NCBI GenBank assembly: GCA_910584615.1
Contig: CAJUAM010000011.1
Coordinates: 1 to 64,000, forward strand
Length of the DNA stretch: 64,000 bases
Source of the DNA: an uncultured Dorea sp.
GTDB taxonomy: Bacteria; Bacillota; Clostridia; Lachnospirales; Lachnospiraceae
Direction: 5' to 3'
Shown here: piece by piece, positions 35,806-44,325 of the stretch
Layout: each line of letters starts with the position of its first letter
Position numbering within the stretch: position 1 is the stretch's first letter
Program-made: the position numbers and the translations under genes
Notes under the pieces: model-generated
The model's input: only the letters and a program-made list of their open reading frames with translations
What the model was told of the DNA's origin: nothing
Database searches by the model: none

Positions 35806-37152
35806 TTATAATCTTTTAAGAAGCTTCTCTCTTTCTTCTTCAAATCCCGGTTTTCCGAGCAGCGCGAACATATTCTTCTTATAGCTTTCAACACCTGGCT
35901 GGTTGAATGGGTTCACACCTGAAATATACCCGCTTACACCGCACGCGAACTCAAACATATAGAACAATTGTCCCAGCGAATATTCATCCTGTGTCGGAAC
36001 ATTGATCATAAGGTTCGGAACATTGCCGTCTGTATGCGCAAGAATCGTTCCGTTCATAGCACTCTTATTTACAAAGTCAACATTCTTACCCGCAAGGTAA
36101 TTCAACCCGTCAAGATCTACCGGTTCCTCACCGATGATGATCTCTTCCTGTGAGGCCTCTACATTCAGAACTGTCTCATACATAATGCGGCTTCCGTCCT
36201 GAATGAATTGTCCCATAGAATGAAGGTCGGTTGTAAGGTCAACAGATGCCGGAAAGATACCTTTCTGGTCTTTTCCTTCGCTCTCGCCGTAAAGTTGTTT
36301 CCACCACTCAGATACATAGTGAAGGCTTGGCTCATAGTTGGCCAGAATCTCAACAGATTTTCCTTTTCTGTGAAGGATGTTACGGATCGCAGCATATTTC
36401 AGCGCATCATTGTCCTCAAATTCATTGTTGACTGCCATCTCTCTTCCAGAAGCAGCTCCTTCCATCAGCTTATCAATATCTGCTCCGCTGACTGCAATCG
36501 GAAGAAGGCCTACTGCTGTCAGAACCGAGAAACGTCCGCCCACGTCATCCGGCACTACAAATTCCTCATAACCTTCTTCATCAGCAAGACTCTTCAACGC
36601 TCCTCTTGCCTTGTCTGTTGTTGCGTAAATCCTCTTGGCTGCCCCTTCTTTTCCGTATTTCTCTTCAAGCATAGCTTTGAATACACGGAAAGCGATCGCC
36701 GGCTCTGTCGTCGTACCAGATTTGGAGATTACATTTACAGAAAAATCCCTGTCACCGATCACATCGATCAGGTGCTTGAGATATGTACTGCTGATACTGT
36801 TGCCTGCATAGTAAATCTCCGGTGTCTTGCGCACTTCCTTAGAAACCATGTTGTAAAAATTATGACGCAGAAACTCAACCGCTGCTCTCGCTCCAAGATA
36901 AGAACCGCCGATACCAATAACCACCAGCACCTCGGAATCTGCCTTGATCCTCTCTGCCGCAGTTTTGATCCTCGCAAACTCTTCTTTATCATAATCTACC
37001 GGAAGATCAATCCATCCAAGAAAGTCATTCCCCGCTCCTTCTCTCGATAGAAGCGTCTCCTTCGCCTGCAAAGCGATCTTCTTCATGGACTCCACTTCAT
37101 GATCACTGATAAATCCTGCCGCCTTTGAATAGTCAAATGTTACTTTTGCCAT
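35806..37152 (-). CDS. pgi: glucose-6-phosphate isomerase
   Basis: The 448-residue enzyme interconverts glucose-6-phosphate and fructose-6-phosphate. Motifs present: VIGIGGSYLGARAAVEFLR, VISKSGTTTEPAIAFR (sugar-phosphate binding), DVGGRFSVLTAVGLLP and the C-terminal catalytic lysine in NPFNQPGVESYKKNMF. It is the short Firmicutes form. GAAGGAAGGACGG precedes the ATG at 37152. It lies one base from the end of the decarboxylase ORF region and likely heads that operon. Confidence 0.96.
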   Translation of the reverse strand: MAKVTFDYSKAAGFISDHEVESMKKIALQAKETLLSREGAGNDFLGWIDLPVDYDKEEFARIKTAAERIKADSEVLVVIGIGGSYLGARAAVEFLRHNFYNMVSKEVRKTPEIYYAGNSISSTYLKHLIDVIGDRDFSVNVISKSGTTTEPAIAFRVFKAMLEEKYGKEGAAKRIYATTDKARGALKSLADEEGYEEFVVPDDVGGRFSVLTAVGLLPIAVSGADIDKLMEGAASGREMAVNNEFEDNDALKYAAIRNILHRKGKSVEILANYEPSLHYVSEWWKQLYGESEGKDQKGIFPASVDLTTDLHSMGQFIQDGSRIMYETVLNVEASQEEIIIGEEPVDLDGLNYLAGKNVDFVNKSAMNGTILAHTDGNVPNLMINVPTQDEYSLGQLFYMFEFACGVSGYISGVNPFNQPGVESYKKNMFALLGKPGFEEEREKLLKRL

Positions 37153-37231
37153 AACGCAAATCCGTCCTTCCTTCAAAATATATTTATACTTTTACATATA
37201 TAATATATTTTATCAAATCAATACGCTTTAA

Positions 37232-38128
37232 TCAAGCCATAAACTCCTCCAGTATCTGGCGGATGAGAATTTCTCTTTCTACGGACTTCTGCTCTGTTCC
37301 CTCCGGTTCTTCTCTTTCTTCCTTTTCACGGACCGCTCTTATCCTGCCGCTTTTATCTTCCCCTTTAATCGGCTCTGGCACAGGATAGGACTCTGGCATT
37401 GCCGGCGGGAGAATCTCCGGCGGAGTCTGGGGCGAAGGAACCTCTTTCCCCGGATTTGGACTTATCGGTTCTGCAGTCTCCGCCGCATTATACGCTTTCA
37501 TTACAATCTCCGTCTCTTCAAACTCCTCTTCGTCCATCTGTGTATCCATAAATCCTTCTTCATCTGTATCCCATTGCGCGGCTCTTTTCTCATCGATCTC
37601 TTTCCGCTGTGCCCTTTCATAGCGGTGAAGGCATACATTCTGCAGATAATCAACCATATAATTTCTCGCCATCTGTATCCGGTATTCTTCATCCGTCGTC
37701 AGATGGAACACATACACAAGAATTCCAAGCCCTGCGCCGATCACCCCTGTCTGCAGCACAAGATCGTTCATTCCATAGACCCCATATGTAAGAACTGCCC
37801 CCAAAAGACCTGTCACGATACACAAAAGCGCCGCCGCCTTTTCTAACCTCCTCAGGCTATGAAGCCGGATCCCAAGTACCTTATATCCATACAGGTACTT
37901 GTCCACAAACACTTCCACGTTCTCCACCTTCTCACTGACCATACAGGCATGTTCAAATTTCGCGCGCACCAGCCGCATCAGCGGATGAGTACTTTTGTTC
38001 ATATTGCCCGCCGCGCGCAGTAAGCGTGAAAGAATCGCATTCACGATACATTTGCTCAGAATGCCAATCGCCGTGAAAATTCCCAGTGCTATAACTATTA
38101 TCTGCTTATCTACTATTATCCTCGACAT
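37232..38128 (-). CDS. membrane protein of unknown function
   Basis: The 298-residue protein has one N-terminal membrane segment (IIVIALGIFTAIGILSKCI) and a central hydrophobic pair (AAALLCIVTGLLGAVLTYGV, VIGAGLGILVYVF). A helical stretch lies between them, and a long soluble C-terminal tail is acidic and proline-rich (PISPNPGKEVPSPQTPP), ending in a charged helix. AAAGGAGGG precedes the ATG. I do not recognise a named family. It lies between mtnN and pgi and appears conserved-type rather than mobile, judging by normal base composition. Confidence 0.7.
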   Translation of the reverse strand: MSRIIVDKQIIVIALGIFTAIGILSKCIVNAILSRLLRAAGNMNKSTHPLMRLVRAKFEHACMVSEKVENVEVFVDKYLYGYKVLGIRLHSLRRLEKAAALLCIVTGLLGAVLTYGVYGMNDLVLQTGVIGAGLGILVYVFHLTTDEEYRIQMARNYMVDYLQNVCLHRYERAQRKEIDEKRAAQWDTDEEGFMDTQMDEEEFEETEIVMKAYNAAETAEPISPNPGKEVPSPQTPPEILPPAMPESYPVPEPIKGEDKSGRIRAVREKEEREEPEGTEQKSVEREILIRQILEEFMA

Positions 38129-38257
38129 AGATCAAGCCCTCCTTTCATGGGAATTATACTTGATATTTTCCCAGAGGGCGATAAAATCCGTTCTCCATAA
38201 AACGACATCTGTTTGTCATATGCTGTCGCTTCATAGTAGATAATTGTCTTTTAAATC

Positions 38258-38950
38258 TCAAAGAGAGGCCAAAAGTTCTTTCATAAGGCGCACGCTGTGA
38301 GCAATTGCCTGCCGCTCGAATTCCGGATAGTCCATGACAGCGCTGTTGTCAGCTTTGTCCGAAATCGCCCGAATTATGACATACGAAACTTTGTTCAGGT
38401 AAGCCGCCTGAGCAATCCCTGCTCCCTCCATTTCCGTACAAAGTGGATGGAACAGATTCACAATCCGCTCCTTTTTCTCGGCAGAAGAGATAAACTGGTC
38501 GCCGCTCGCCACCCTTCCGGTAAATGTATGAATCTCCGGATTCGCCTTCTCATTGGCCGCTTTAGCCTTCTTAACAAGTTCCATATCCGCCGGAAACGCC
38601 AGTGTGTCCATTCTCGGCACCTGTCCTGCCGGATCGCCGAAAATCGTCGCATCCATATCATGATGAACTGCATCCGTCGAAATCACCATGTCGCCGATGT
38701 CAATCCTCGCATCCAGCGAACCTGCGATCCCTGTATTGATCAGCGCATTCACCTGAAAATGGTCCACCAGAATCTGTGCGCAGATTCCCGCATTTACCTT
38801 GCCAATACCGCTCCTTACCACAACCGCGTCTTTTCCGCAAAGCACCCCTTTACAAAAAGCCATGCCTGCAATCTCCTCCGTCTTCTGGATATCCATCTCT
38901 TCTTTCAAAGCCGCTACTTCTTCTTCCATAGCTCCAATAATACCTATCAT
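38258..38950 (-). CDS. mtnN: 5'-methylthioadenosine/S-adenosylhomocysteine nucleosidase
   Basis: The 230-residue enzyme cleaves adenine from methylthioadenosine and S-adenosylhomocysteine, recycling methyl-cycle products. It shows MIGIIGAMEEEVAALKE, VVVRSGIGKVNAGICAQ, INTGIAGSLDARIDIGD, CTEMEGAGIAQAAY and the catalytic Asp in RAISDKADN. AAAGGAG seven bases before the ATG at 38950 gives the start; the 31 extra upstream codons of the ORF are intergenic. It is divergent from the TSCPD gene. Confidence 0.95.
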   Translation of the reverse strand: MIGIIGAMEEEVAALKEEMDIQKTEEIAGMAFCKGVLCGKDAVVVRSGIGKVNAGICAQILVDHFQVNALINTGIAGSLDARIDIGDMVISTDAVHHDMDATIFGDPAGQVPRMDTLAFPADMELVKKAKAANEKANPEIHTFTGRVASGDQFISSAEKKERIVNLFHPLCTEMEGAGIAQAAYLNKVSYVIIRAISDKADNSAVMDYPEFERQAIAHSVRLMKELLASL

Positions 38951-39056
38951 CTGTCTGCTCCTTTGTATAAACATTATAATATCAGAAATAGTATAGCATT
39001 CCTTTTTATTCTCTGCTATACTTTTCTTGCTGAGTAAAATCAAAGGAGGAAGTTTT

Positions 39057-39299
39057 ATGGATTATAAACCAGTTGGCGTCTGCTCACAGCTGATCCGAGT
39101 GGATGTAGAAGATAATGTAATCAAAACTGCAGAATTTGTCGGCGGCTGCAGCGGAAACACTCAAGGTGTAGCACGTCTTGTAAAAGGGATGAATGTAGAT
39201 GATGCAATCGCCCGTCTAGAAGGGATCAAATGCGGTTTCAAATCTACATCCTGTCCGGACCAGCTTGCGCAGGCATTAAAAGCAGTTTCCAGAAAATAA
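39057..39299 (+). CDS. TSCPD domain protein (TIGR03905 type)
   Basis: The 80-residue protein consists of a TSCPD domain: GGCSGNTQGVARLVKGM followed by CGFKSTSCPDQLAQAL. The same domain is found at the end of class II ribonucleotide reductases and in small stand-alone proteins of unclear role, possibly metal or redox linked. AAAGGAGG lies seven bases before the ATG. It is a single plus-strand gene with its own terminator, between mtnN and the Rpn-type gene. Confidence 0.88.
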   Translation: MDYKPVGVCSQLIRVDVEDNVIKTAEFVGGCSGNTQGVARLVKGMNVDDAIARLEGIKCGFKSTSCPDQLAQALKAVSRK

Positions 39300-39310
39300 A
39301 ACCGCAAATT

Positions 39311-39343
39311 AATTGGCAGAGAGAACCTCCCTGCCAATTTTAC
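39311..39343 (+). terminator. intrinsic terminator of the TSCPD gene
   Basis: AATTGGCAG pairs with CTGCCAATT around an 11-nt loop, followed by TTTAC. It may also act weakly on the convergent minus-strand gene ending at 39365. Confidence 0.75.
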
Positions 39344-39364
39344 TGTCCATATCCTGCCGCGTTA

Positions 39365-40450
39365 TCAAATCATTTCCTGTACCAGATCCAGAGGAACCTC
39401 CAATAGTTCCGCCACCTGTCCTGCGTCCTTTAATTTAGAGTATAATTTACATATCGTATCCCTCTGACTCCGCCTCATAACATCTTCTGTTACCTGCTCT
39501 GTTACCTGCTCTGTCACCTGTTCCGTTACTTGTTCTGTTACCTGCTGCGTCACTTGCTCTGTCACCTGTTCCGTTACCTGCTGCGTCACTTGCTCTGTCA
39601 CCTGTTCCGTTACCTGCTGCGTTACCTCCCGTGTCACCCGCTCTGTTATCTTTTTTGTCAATTCTGCCTCCAGTATATCCGCTTCCAATACCAGTCCGTC
39701 TTCCATCATATCATTGAGTCCCCCTTTGATAAACTCCTCATAATGCGAGTATAGATGATTATACAGTTTCCGAATCAGGCTGCGCAGCTTATTGGCATCC
39801 GCCGAGGTAATATTTCCAAGGGCCTGATTCTCATTGATTGTCTCTATTATATCATCCAGTACCAGTGTCCGCAAGGCTTTCATATTCTCCTGCGTCCGTT
39901 CTTTTCTTATACTGTCCCGCAGCTTTAAGAGCATAAACGGGATGAGTATCACCATCTTCCGGCTACTCAATTCCTCCGCAGTATGTTCTAAAAGCTTAAA
40001 GACCGGAACCCGGTACAAAAATATTCCCTGTGTTCCAAAATCAAGAAGTATTTCCTTCACATCCGGGATTCTTTTATGATTGTAAAGATAGATGATCCGT
40101 GGTTCGGGAAAATGCAGGACATCCGCGTCACTTCTTGCCTTGAGCGCGTGTCCGTAACTGTAGTCAAAGACCCTGAATTCAATCTCCTCATCTTCATACA
40201 TCTGCGCTTCGATATGGTAGGAATAGAATTGATTTATCGTAAGAATCGTATCCGCAAGTGTCTTTTTTAAGTTATCATCGTGATGTTCCGTCCAGTTATA
40301 AGTAATCGTGCTGTCCGGCGGATATTCTGTCCCGAACAGTCCGTTAATAAGTGAAATAACTGCACGCACAGAAAGTGTGAGTATCTTTTTAAAAATGCGG
40401 TCATAAATCTGTACGATCTGTCTGTTGGAATCCTTCAAATTTTTATCCAT
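39365..40450 (-). CDS. Rpn-family PD-(D/E)XK nuclease/transposase-like protein with repeat tail
   Basis: The 361-residue protein resembles the Rpn/PDDEXK transposase-like family: DRIFKKILTLSVRAVISLINGLF at the start, and a nuclease core LADTILTI ... YHIEAQMYEDEEIEFRVFDY carrying the Asp and ExQ-type motif. Family members promote RecA-independent recombination. The tail contains 14 tetrads of the VT-x-x type (39482-39649), probably coiled. ATG at 40450 has a weak AGG site. TTG at 40474 is the other candidate start. A 15-codon ORF in another frame, with a good AAGGAAGG site, overlaps the start. Confidence 0.78.
   Translation of the reverse strand: MDKNLKDSNRQIVQIYDRIFKKILTLSVRAVISLINGLFGTEYPPDSTITYNWTEHHDDNLKKTLADTILTINQFYSYHIEAQMYEDEEIEFRVFDYSYGHALKARSDADVLHFPEPRIIYLYNHKRIPDVKEILLDFGTQGIFLYRVPVFKLLEHTAEELSSRKMVILIPFMLLKLRDSIRKERTQENMKALRTLVLDDIIETINENQALGNITSADANKLRSLIRKLYNHLYSHYEEFIKGGLNDMMEDGLVLEADILEAELTKKITERVTREVTQQVTEQVTEQVTQQVTEQVTEQVTQQVTEQVTEQVTEQVTEQVTEDVMRRSQRDTICKLYSKLKDAGQVAELLEVPLDLVQEMI
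39482..39649 (-). repeat. 12-bp coding minisatellite (VTEQ tetrads)
   Basis: Fourteen tandem 12-bp units encode VTEQ, VTQQ and close variants inside the Rpn-type gene. Units are in frame, so copy-number changes would change tail length without frameshift. Confidence 0.9.
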
Positions 40451-40634
40451 AAAATACCTGCATGCAGCATCCAATATGCCATGCTTTTCCTTCCTTAATT
40501 AATTCTGCCGATCAGGCTTTCTTTCTTGAAACTAAACAGGGTACATGTGAAAGAATCTTTCAAAAACACAGTGATAATCCAAAACTTTGGATAATGATTT
40601 AGTAAATCCCATGACAGGATTTTCGATACATGAA

Positions 40635-40663
40635 AATATAACATGTTCAAAGTCAAAATTCAA
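40635..40663 (-). promoter_or_regulatory. promoter of the Rpn-type gene
   Basis: TTGAAT at 40658-40663, a 17-bp spacer and TATATT at 40635-40640 on the minus strand. It would give a leader of about 180 nt that contains a short hairpin (ATCCAAA-N2-TTTGGAT at 40576-40591). Confidence 0.6.
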
Positions 40664-40732
40664 CTTTTAAAAACTTATAAATTCCTTAAGGAAAGAGTTG
40701 ACCAATTTACATATATAGATAATTTTGCATGA

Positions 40733-40760
40733 GAAAAGGATGCCCCCACCATGGCATCCT
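40733..40760 (-). terminator. intrinsic terminator downstream of the secreted-protein gene
   Basis: On the minus strand AGGATGCC pairs with GGCATCCT around an 8-nt loop, followed by TTTCTC. It lies about 245 bp past the stop of the gene at 41004, so that transcript has a long 3' region containing an inverted repeat. Confidence 0.65.
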
Positions 40761-40794
40761 CTCCTCGATTGTTTTCTTCTGTTTCCTCTTACAT

Positions 40795-40930
40795 CTGGGA
40801 AGACTGTGACCTGCATCGCTGTACAACGGACAGACGCAACTCAAATAAATATTTTTTTTACTTTTTCACAATGTAGTCTCTTCTTATAAACAATCACCCT
40901 CCGCGGCGATGCTTGTCACAGTCTCCCCAG
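40795..40930. repeat. 29-bp imperfect inverted repeat in a gene-free stretch
   Basis: Sequence 40795-40823 (CTGGGAAGACTGTGAC...) and the complement of 40902-40930 match at 23 of 29 positions, around a 78-bp spacer. The 40475-41003 stretch otherwise holds a promoter and a terminator and no convincing gene; a 22-codon ORF on the minus strand starting MTLYVDSTGETVTS runs through one arm. Confidence 0.6.
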
Positions 40931-41003
40931 TAGAATCAACATACAGAGTCATTATCAGGTACCATAATAAAGCGACTGGATGATCTCTATTATGGCATAG
41001 TGG

Positions 41004-41480
41004 CTACTCGATGAATATTCCGTTAGTAAAGCTACTGCTCATATCACTGTTTGCAGAATGAGTACATACTACCCGATAGTAATAACCACCTTCTACTTCA
41101 AGCTCTTTACTAGAAGCTATTCGGTCTGTGTTCTCTTCACGCACTATCCAAGCATCGTATGCCTCCCATGTAGTATCCTCTTCCTTTGCACGCTCTATAG
41201 CAACAGCAAGTCCAATTCTCTCCACAGTCTGACACGCAACGGTCGTTCCTCCAACATAAAGATGACCATTCGGCAGTCTGACACATTTCGAATAACCAGC
41301 CAGCAAATCCTCGCCGCGGGTAATCTTCGTATCATAACCGATTGATTCACTCTTGTCTGTCAGATAAGAACCATCAATCTGCTTTGCACCTTCTTTCGCA
41401 TATACGTTAAGACTGAGACCGAACATGCAAAATACCAGCACTAAGATACAGCCAATAGACATAACTTTCGTTTTTTTCAT
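41004..41480 (-). CDS. small secreted protein, DUF6147-like
   Basis: The 158-residue protein has a clear signal peptide (MKKTKVMSIGCILVLVFCMF, likely cleaved after NVYA). The mature part is about 130 residues with GYYYRVVCTHSANSD near the C-terminus and three cysteines. It resembles the small DUF6147 family of Clostridia, recognised with limited certainty; function unknown. GGAGG precedes the ATG. It follows the putative anti-sigma gene on the same strand and may be controlled by that sigma system. Confidence 0.65.
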   Translation of the reverse strand: MKKTKVMSIGCILVLVFCMFGLSLNVYAKEGAKQIDGSYLTDKSESIGYDTKITRGEDLLAGYSKCVRLPNGHLYVGGTTVACQTVERIGLAVAIERAKEEDTTWEAYDAWIVREENTDRIASSKELEVEGGYYYRVVCTHSANSDMSSSFTNGIFIE

Positions 41481-41549
41481 CTTTTACCTCCATCCCTCCC
41501 CTAACTCTCATATAATAGACACATTACACGACAAAAACTGACGGCATTT

Positions 41550-42395
41550 TTATGAAAAAAATAAATTTTTTAAAATTAATTTAAAATCATCTATATCTAT
41601 TTTCCCAACCAAAAAATATTCTATCTTCTGATATGTAAAATGTGCCGAACATTTAATTGCTTGCGTTTCCTTCACCTGATACACGGTTAACTCTATGTCA
41701 TTCTCTCCAATTTCCATCACCTCTTTCTCTATAATTTTATCATCTGCATCAAAACTAAAAGAAGAATTATAATATCCTGCATCAATTATATACAAAAGAT
41801 TTTTTCCATCACATTGGTATATCATTTCAGCAACTTGTAGATTATTATCCAAGTTTAATTGCACAAATTTCATACCCTTTTTCTGCTTTATCAATTTAAC
41901 AGGTTCTATCCCAAAAGCCTCTTTAATTTTCTCATACGCTTTTTCTTCCTCTTCATTTTCTGATAATTTACTTTCTTTATTAGAATTTACCTGTATTACT
42001 TTTCTCTCTCCAATAGCCTGCTCTATCACTGACACAATCTTTTCCGCTCCACCCATACTTGTAATCCCGGCTGTCAGCACAAGTACAACCGCCGCTGCTG
42101 ATGCCGCATACATTTTCCATCTTCTTTTCCTACGCACATGCTTTGCCGCAGAGCGTTCCTCTTGAAGCTTACGTCCCAGTCTAAGCGCTTCTCTGTCTTT
42201 TTCGGAAAGTCCGGCATATACCCGTTCTTCTTCGTAAGCCTCAATGCGTTCCTGCAGCTTAAACCGGATATCTTTTTTGAGAGCATCTGGTATATCCTCT
42301 GTTCCTGACGCATCCATGGCTTTCTGGATCGCCTCTCCCTCTTTGTACAAGTCTTCTCTTATTACCTGTTCCAAATCGTCTTTCTGCATTGTCAT
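41550..42395 (-). CDS. membrane-anchored putative anti-sigma factor with DUF4367-like C-terminus
   Basis: The 281-residue protein has a soluble N-terminal helical part of about 90 residues, one membrane segment (AASAAAVVLVLTAGITSMGG), then a charged linker and an outer domain containing AEMIYQCDGKNLLYIID and KCSAHFTYQKIEYFLVG, which looks like DUF4367. This topology is usual for anti-sigma factors. GAGG eight bases before the ATG at 42395 selects the start. Its expected partner sigma factor is at 43706-44281, on the far side of murG. Confidence 0.7.
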   Translation of the reverse strand: MTMQKDDLEQVIREDLYKEGEAIQKAMDASGTEDIPDALKKDIRFKLQERIEAYEEERVYAGLSEKDREALRLGRKLQEERSAAKHVRRKRRWKMYAASAAAVVLVLTAGITSMGGAEKIVSVIEQAIGERKVIQVNSNKESKLSENEEEEKAYEKIKEAFGIEPVKLIKQKKGMKFVQLNLDNNLQVAEMIYQCDGKNLLYIIDAGYYNSSFSFDADDKIIEKEVMEIGENDIELTVYQVKETQAIKCSAHFTYQKIEYFLVGKIDIDDFKLILKNLFFS

Positions 42396-42552
42396 GTCAA
42401 ATACCTCATAAAACAGGCTGTTCACCCGTCTCTTTCTCTTGACCAATCCCTATTGGATTGTATAATATATATATAGCAGTTCTTTTACATATACTGTTTA
42501 AACTTCAATTGAATGATACTTGTAATTAAAGATTTTCTTTTCGGAGGTTCTT

Positions 42553-43617
42553 ATGAAACGTATTATCTTAACAGGCGGCGGAACCGCCGGCCATGTTACA
42601 CCCAACATTGCTCTCCTTCCCCGTCTTAAAGAGCTTAAGTATGATATCCATTATATCGGCTCCTACAACGGGATTGAGAAGGAACTCATTGAGCAGTTCG
42701 GTATCCCCTATCACGGAATCGCTACTGGAAAACTCCGCCGTTATTTCAGTCTTCAGAACTTTACTGATCCGTTCCGTGTTCTCAAAGGTATGAATGAAGC
42801 CAAAAAGCTTGTAAAGATCCTGAAGCCGGACGTTATATTTTCCAAGGGCGGCTTTGTATCTGTTCCCGTTGTACTTTCCGGAAAAAGGTGCCATGTTCCG
42901 GTCATTATCCATGAATCAGACATGACTCCCGGACTAGCAAATAAGCTTTCACTGTCTGCAGCCACAAAAGTATGCTGTAATTTCCCGGAAACCTTAGACC
43001 TTCTTCCTAACGGAAAAGCTCTTCTTACTGGTTCGCCCATCCGTCAGGAACTACTATCCGGCGATAAGTTCAAAGCACGTGAAGTTCTTGAGTTTACTTC
43101 CGACAAACCGGTAATTCTTGTTGTAGGCGGAAGCCTTGGCGCTGTCGCTGTCAACAATGCAGTACGCTCAATACTTCCCGAACTGCTGAAATCTTATCAA
43201 GTCATTCACCTGTGCGGACGCGGCAAGCTTGACGAATCACTAAAAGGACTGAAAGGATACGCTCAGTTTGAATACGTCAAAGAAGAATTAAAGGACTTTT
43301 TTTCACTTACAGATATCGTTATTTCCAGAGCCGGAGCTAATGCAATCTGTGAACTCCTTGCATTACATAAGCCAAACCTCCTGATTCCGCTCTCTGCTCA
43401 CGCAAGCCGGGGCGATCAGATCCTAAATGCCCGTTCCTTTGAACGGCAAGGCTTCAGTATCGTCCTGGAAGAAGAAACATTGACCGACAAATCCTTGCTC
43501 GAGGCAGTAAACAATCTTTACGAACACCGCGAACAATATATAAGTGCAATGAAGAATTCTTCTCAGCAGAATTCAATAGACACGATCATTGATTTGATCG
43601 AATCTGTTACTGCATAA
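42553..43617 (+). CDS. murG: MurG-family UDP-GlcNAc:lipid I GlcNAc-transferase
   Basis: The 354-residue GT28 enzyme makes lipid II from lipid I at the inner face of the membrane. It has the N-terminal GGGTAGHVTPNIALL loop and the UDP-GlcNAc site region ISRAGANAICELLALHKPNLLIP. GGAGG precedes the ATG. It stands alone on the plus strand, away from any dcw genes, between a putative anti-sigma gene and a sigma gene that both run the other way. It may be the only murG or a second copy; that needs the whole genome. Confidence 0.92.
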   Translation: MKRIILTGGGTAGHVTPNIALLPRLKELKYDIHYIGSYNGIEKELIEQFGIPYHGIATGKLRRYFSLQNFTDPFRVLKGMNEAKKLVKILKPDVIFSKGGFVSVPVVLSGKRCHVPVIIHESDMTPGLANKLSLSAATKVCCNFPETLDLLPNGKALLTGSPIRQELLSGDKFKAREVLEFTSDKPVILVVGGSLGAVAVNNAVRSILPELLKSYQVIHLCGRGKLDESLKGLKGYAQFEYVKEELKDFFSLTDIVISRAGANAICELLALHKPNLLIPLSAHASRGDQILNARSFERQGFSIVLEEETLTDKSLLEAVNNLYEHREQYISAMKNSSQQNSIDTIIDLIESVTA

Positions 43618-43680
43618 GCAAACCGCCTGCAGCGGAACAATCCATGATCCGTATTGACACTTAATTTATTATTTATAAAT

Positions 43681-43708
43681 AGAAGGTGCCGAAAAGCACC
43701 TTCTTTTA
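43681..43708. terminator. bidirectional terminator between murG and the sigma gene
   Basis: AGAAGGTGC pairs perfectly with GCACCTTCT around a 6-nt loop. On the plus strand TTTATATTT follows; on the minus strand ATTTATAAAT. It separates convergent murG and the sigma factor gene. Confidence 0.8.
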
Positions 43709-44281
43709 TATTTCACTTAGGCGGTCATATTCTTCTCTATATTTTCTTTGTATCCACTTCTTTGCACGATACAGCATACTATGAAGCACCTCCAATGACA
43801 CTCCCATATTTTCTGCTACCTCTTTCTGAGGCTTCTCCAAAAGATATGTGATTGTAATTGCGTCATACCAACGTTCATTCATATGGTATAAATCTCCGAA
43901 TATCTTTTCTACAAATTCATGATATTCTTTATCATGCAAAATAGTCATAATATCTTCTTCTGTGCTGCTCACAAGAAGATCTGAATCTTCATCTTCAAAG
44001 ATATCCCCTTTAGGAACTTCATGCCAGCAGTCTCTTTTATGATTACGCACCATATTTTTGGCTGTTGTAACCAGCCATGCACTAACTGCTTCTGTATTTA
44101 TATTTTCTCTGCTGATATATAGTTTCAGGAATACTTCTTGTGTAATCTCTTCTGCTACATTCTCATCTTCAGAATAATACAATGCCGTCCGATAAACCGT
44201 GGATATATTTTCTTCATAGACCTTATCAAAATCTACGCTTCTAATAGAACCCATTCCACCGGTAATTCCTTTGCCTTCCAC
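43706..44281 (-). CDS. sigma-70 family RNA polymerase sigma factor
   Basis: The 191-residue factor has region 2 (NVAEEITQEVFLKLYI, AVSAWLVTTAKNMVRNHKRDC) and region 4 (DAITITYLLEKPQKEVAENMGVSLEVLHSMLYRAKKWI). GTG at 44281 with GAGG eight bases upstream is the likely start; an ATG nine codons later is possible. The putative anti-sigma gene on the same strand lies 1.3 kb further, beyond murG. Targets are unknown. Confidence 0.85.
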   Translation of the reverse strand: MEGKGITGGMGSIRSVDFDKVYEENISTVYRTALYYSEDENVAEEITQEVFLKLYISRENINTEAVSAWLVTTAKNMVRNHKRDCWHEVPKGDIFEDEDSDLLVSSTEEDIMTILHDKEYHEFVEKIFGDLYHMNERWYDAITITYLLEKPQKEVAENMGVSLEVLHSMLYRAKKWIQRKYREEYDRLSEI

Positions 44282-44325
44282 TATTCTTTCCTCATTAGTA
44301 TTAGTAAATTCTTGCCAGTAAAATC

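Noticed and set aside
39482..39649. Tandem short repeats that could suggest a CRISPR array
   Set aside because: Units are 12 bp with no spacers and are in frame within a protein gene; no cas genes are present.
39530..39754. Plus-strand ORF of Leu/Arg/His repeats
   Set aside because: Shadow of the VTEQ repeat coding region on the other strand.
40907..40975. 22-codon minus-strand ORF (MTLYVDSTGETVTS...) in the inverted-repeat region
   Set aside because: No ribosome site or promoter of its own; it is probably chance coding in the repeat arm.
42553..43617. murG as part of a cell-division (dcw) cluster
   Set aside because: Its neighbours are sigma and anti-sigma genes on the opposite strand; no mur, ftsW or ftsQ gene is adjacent.
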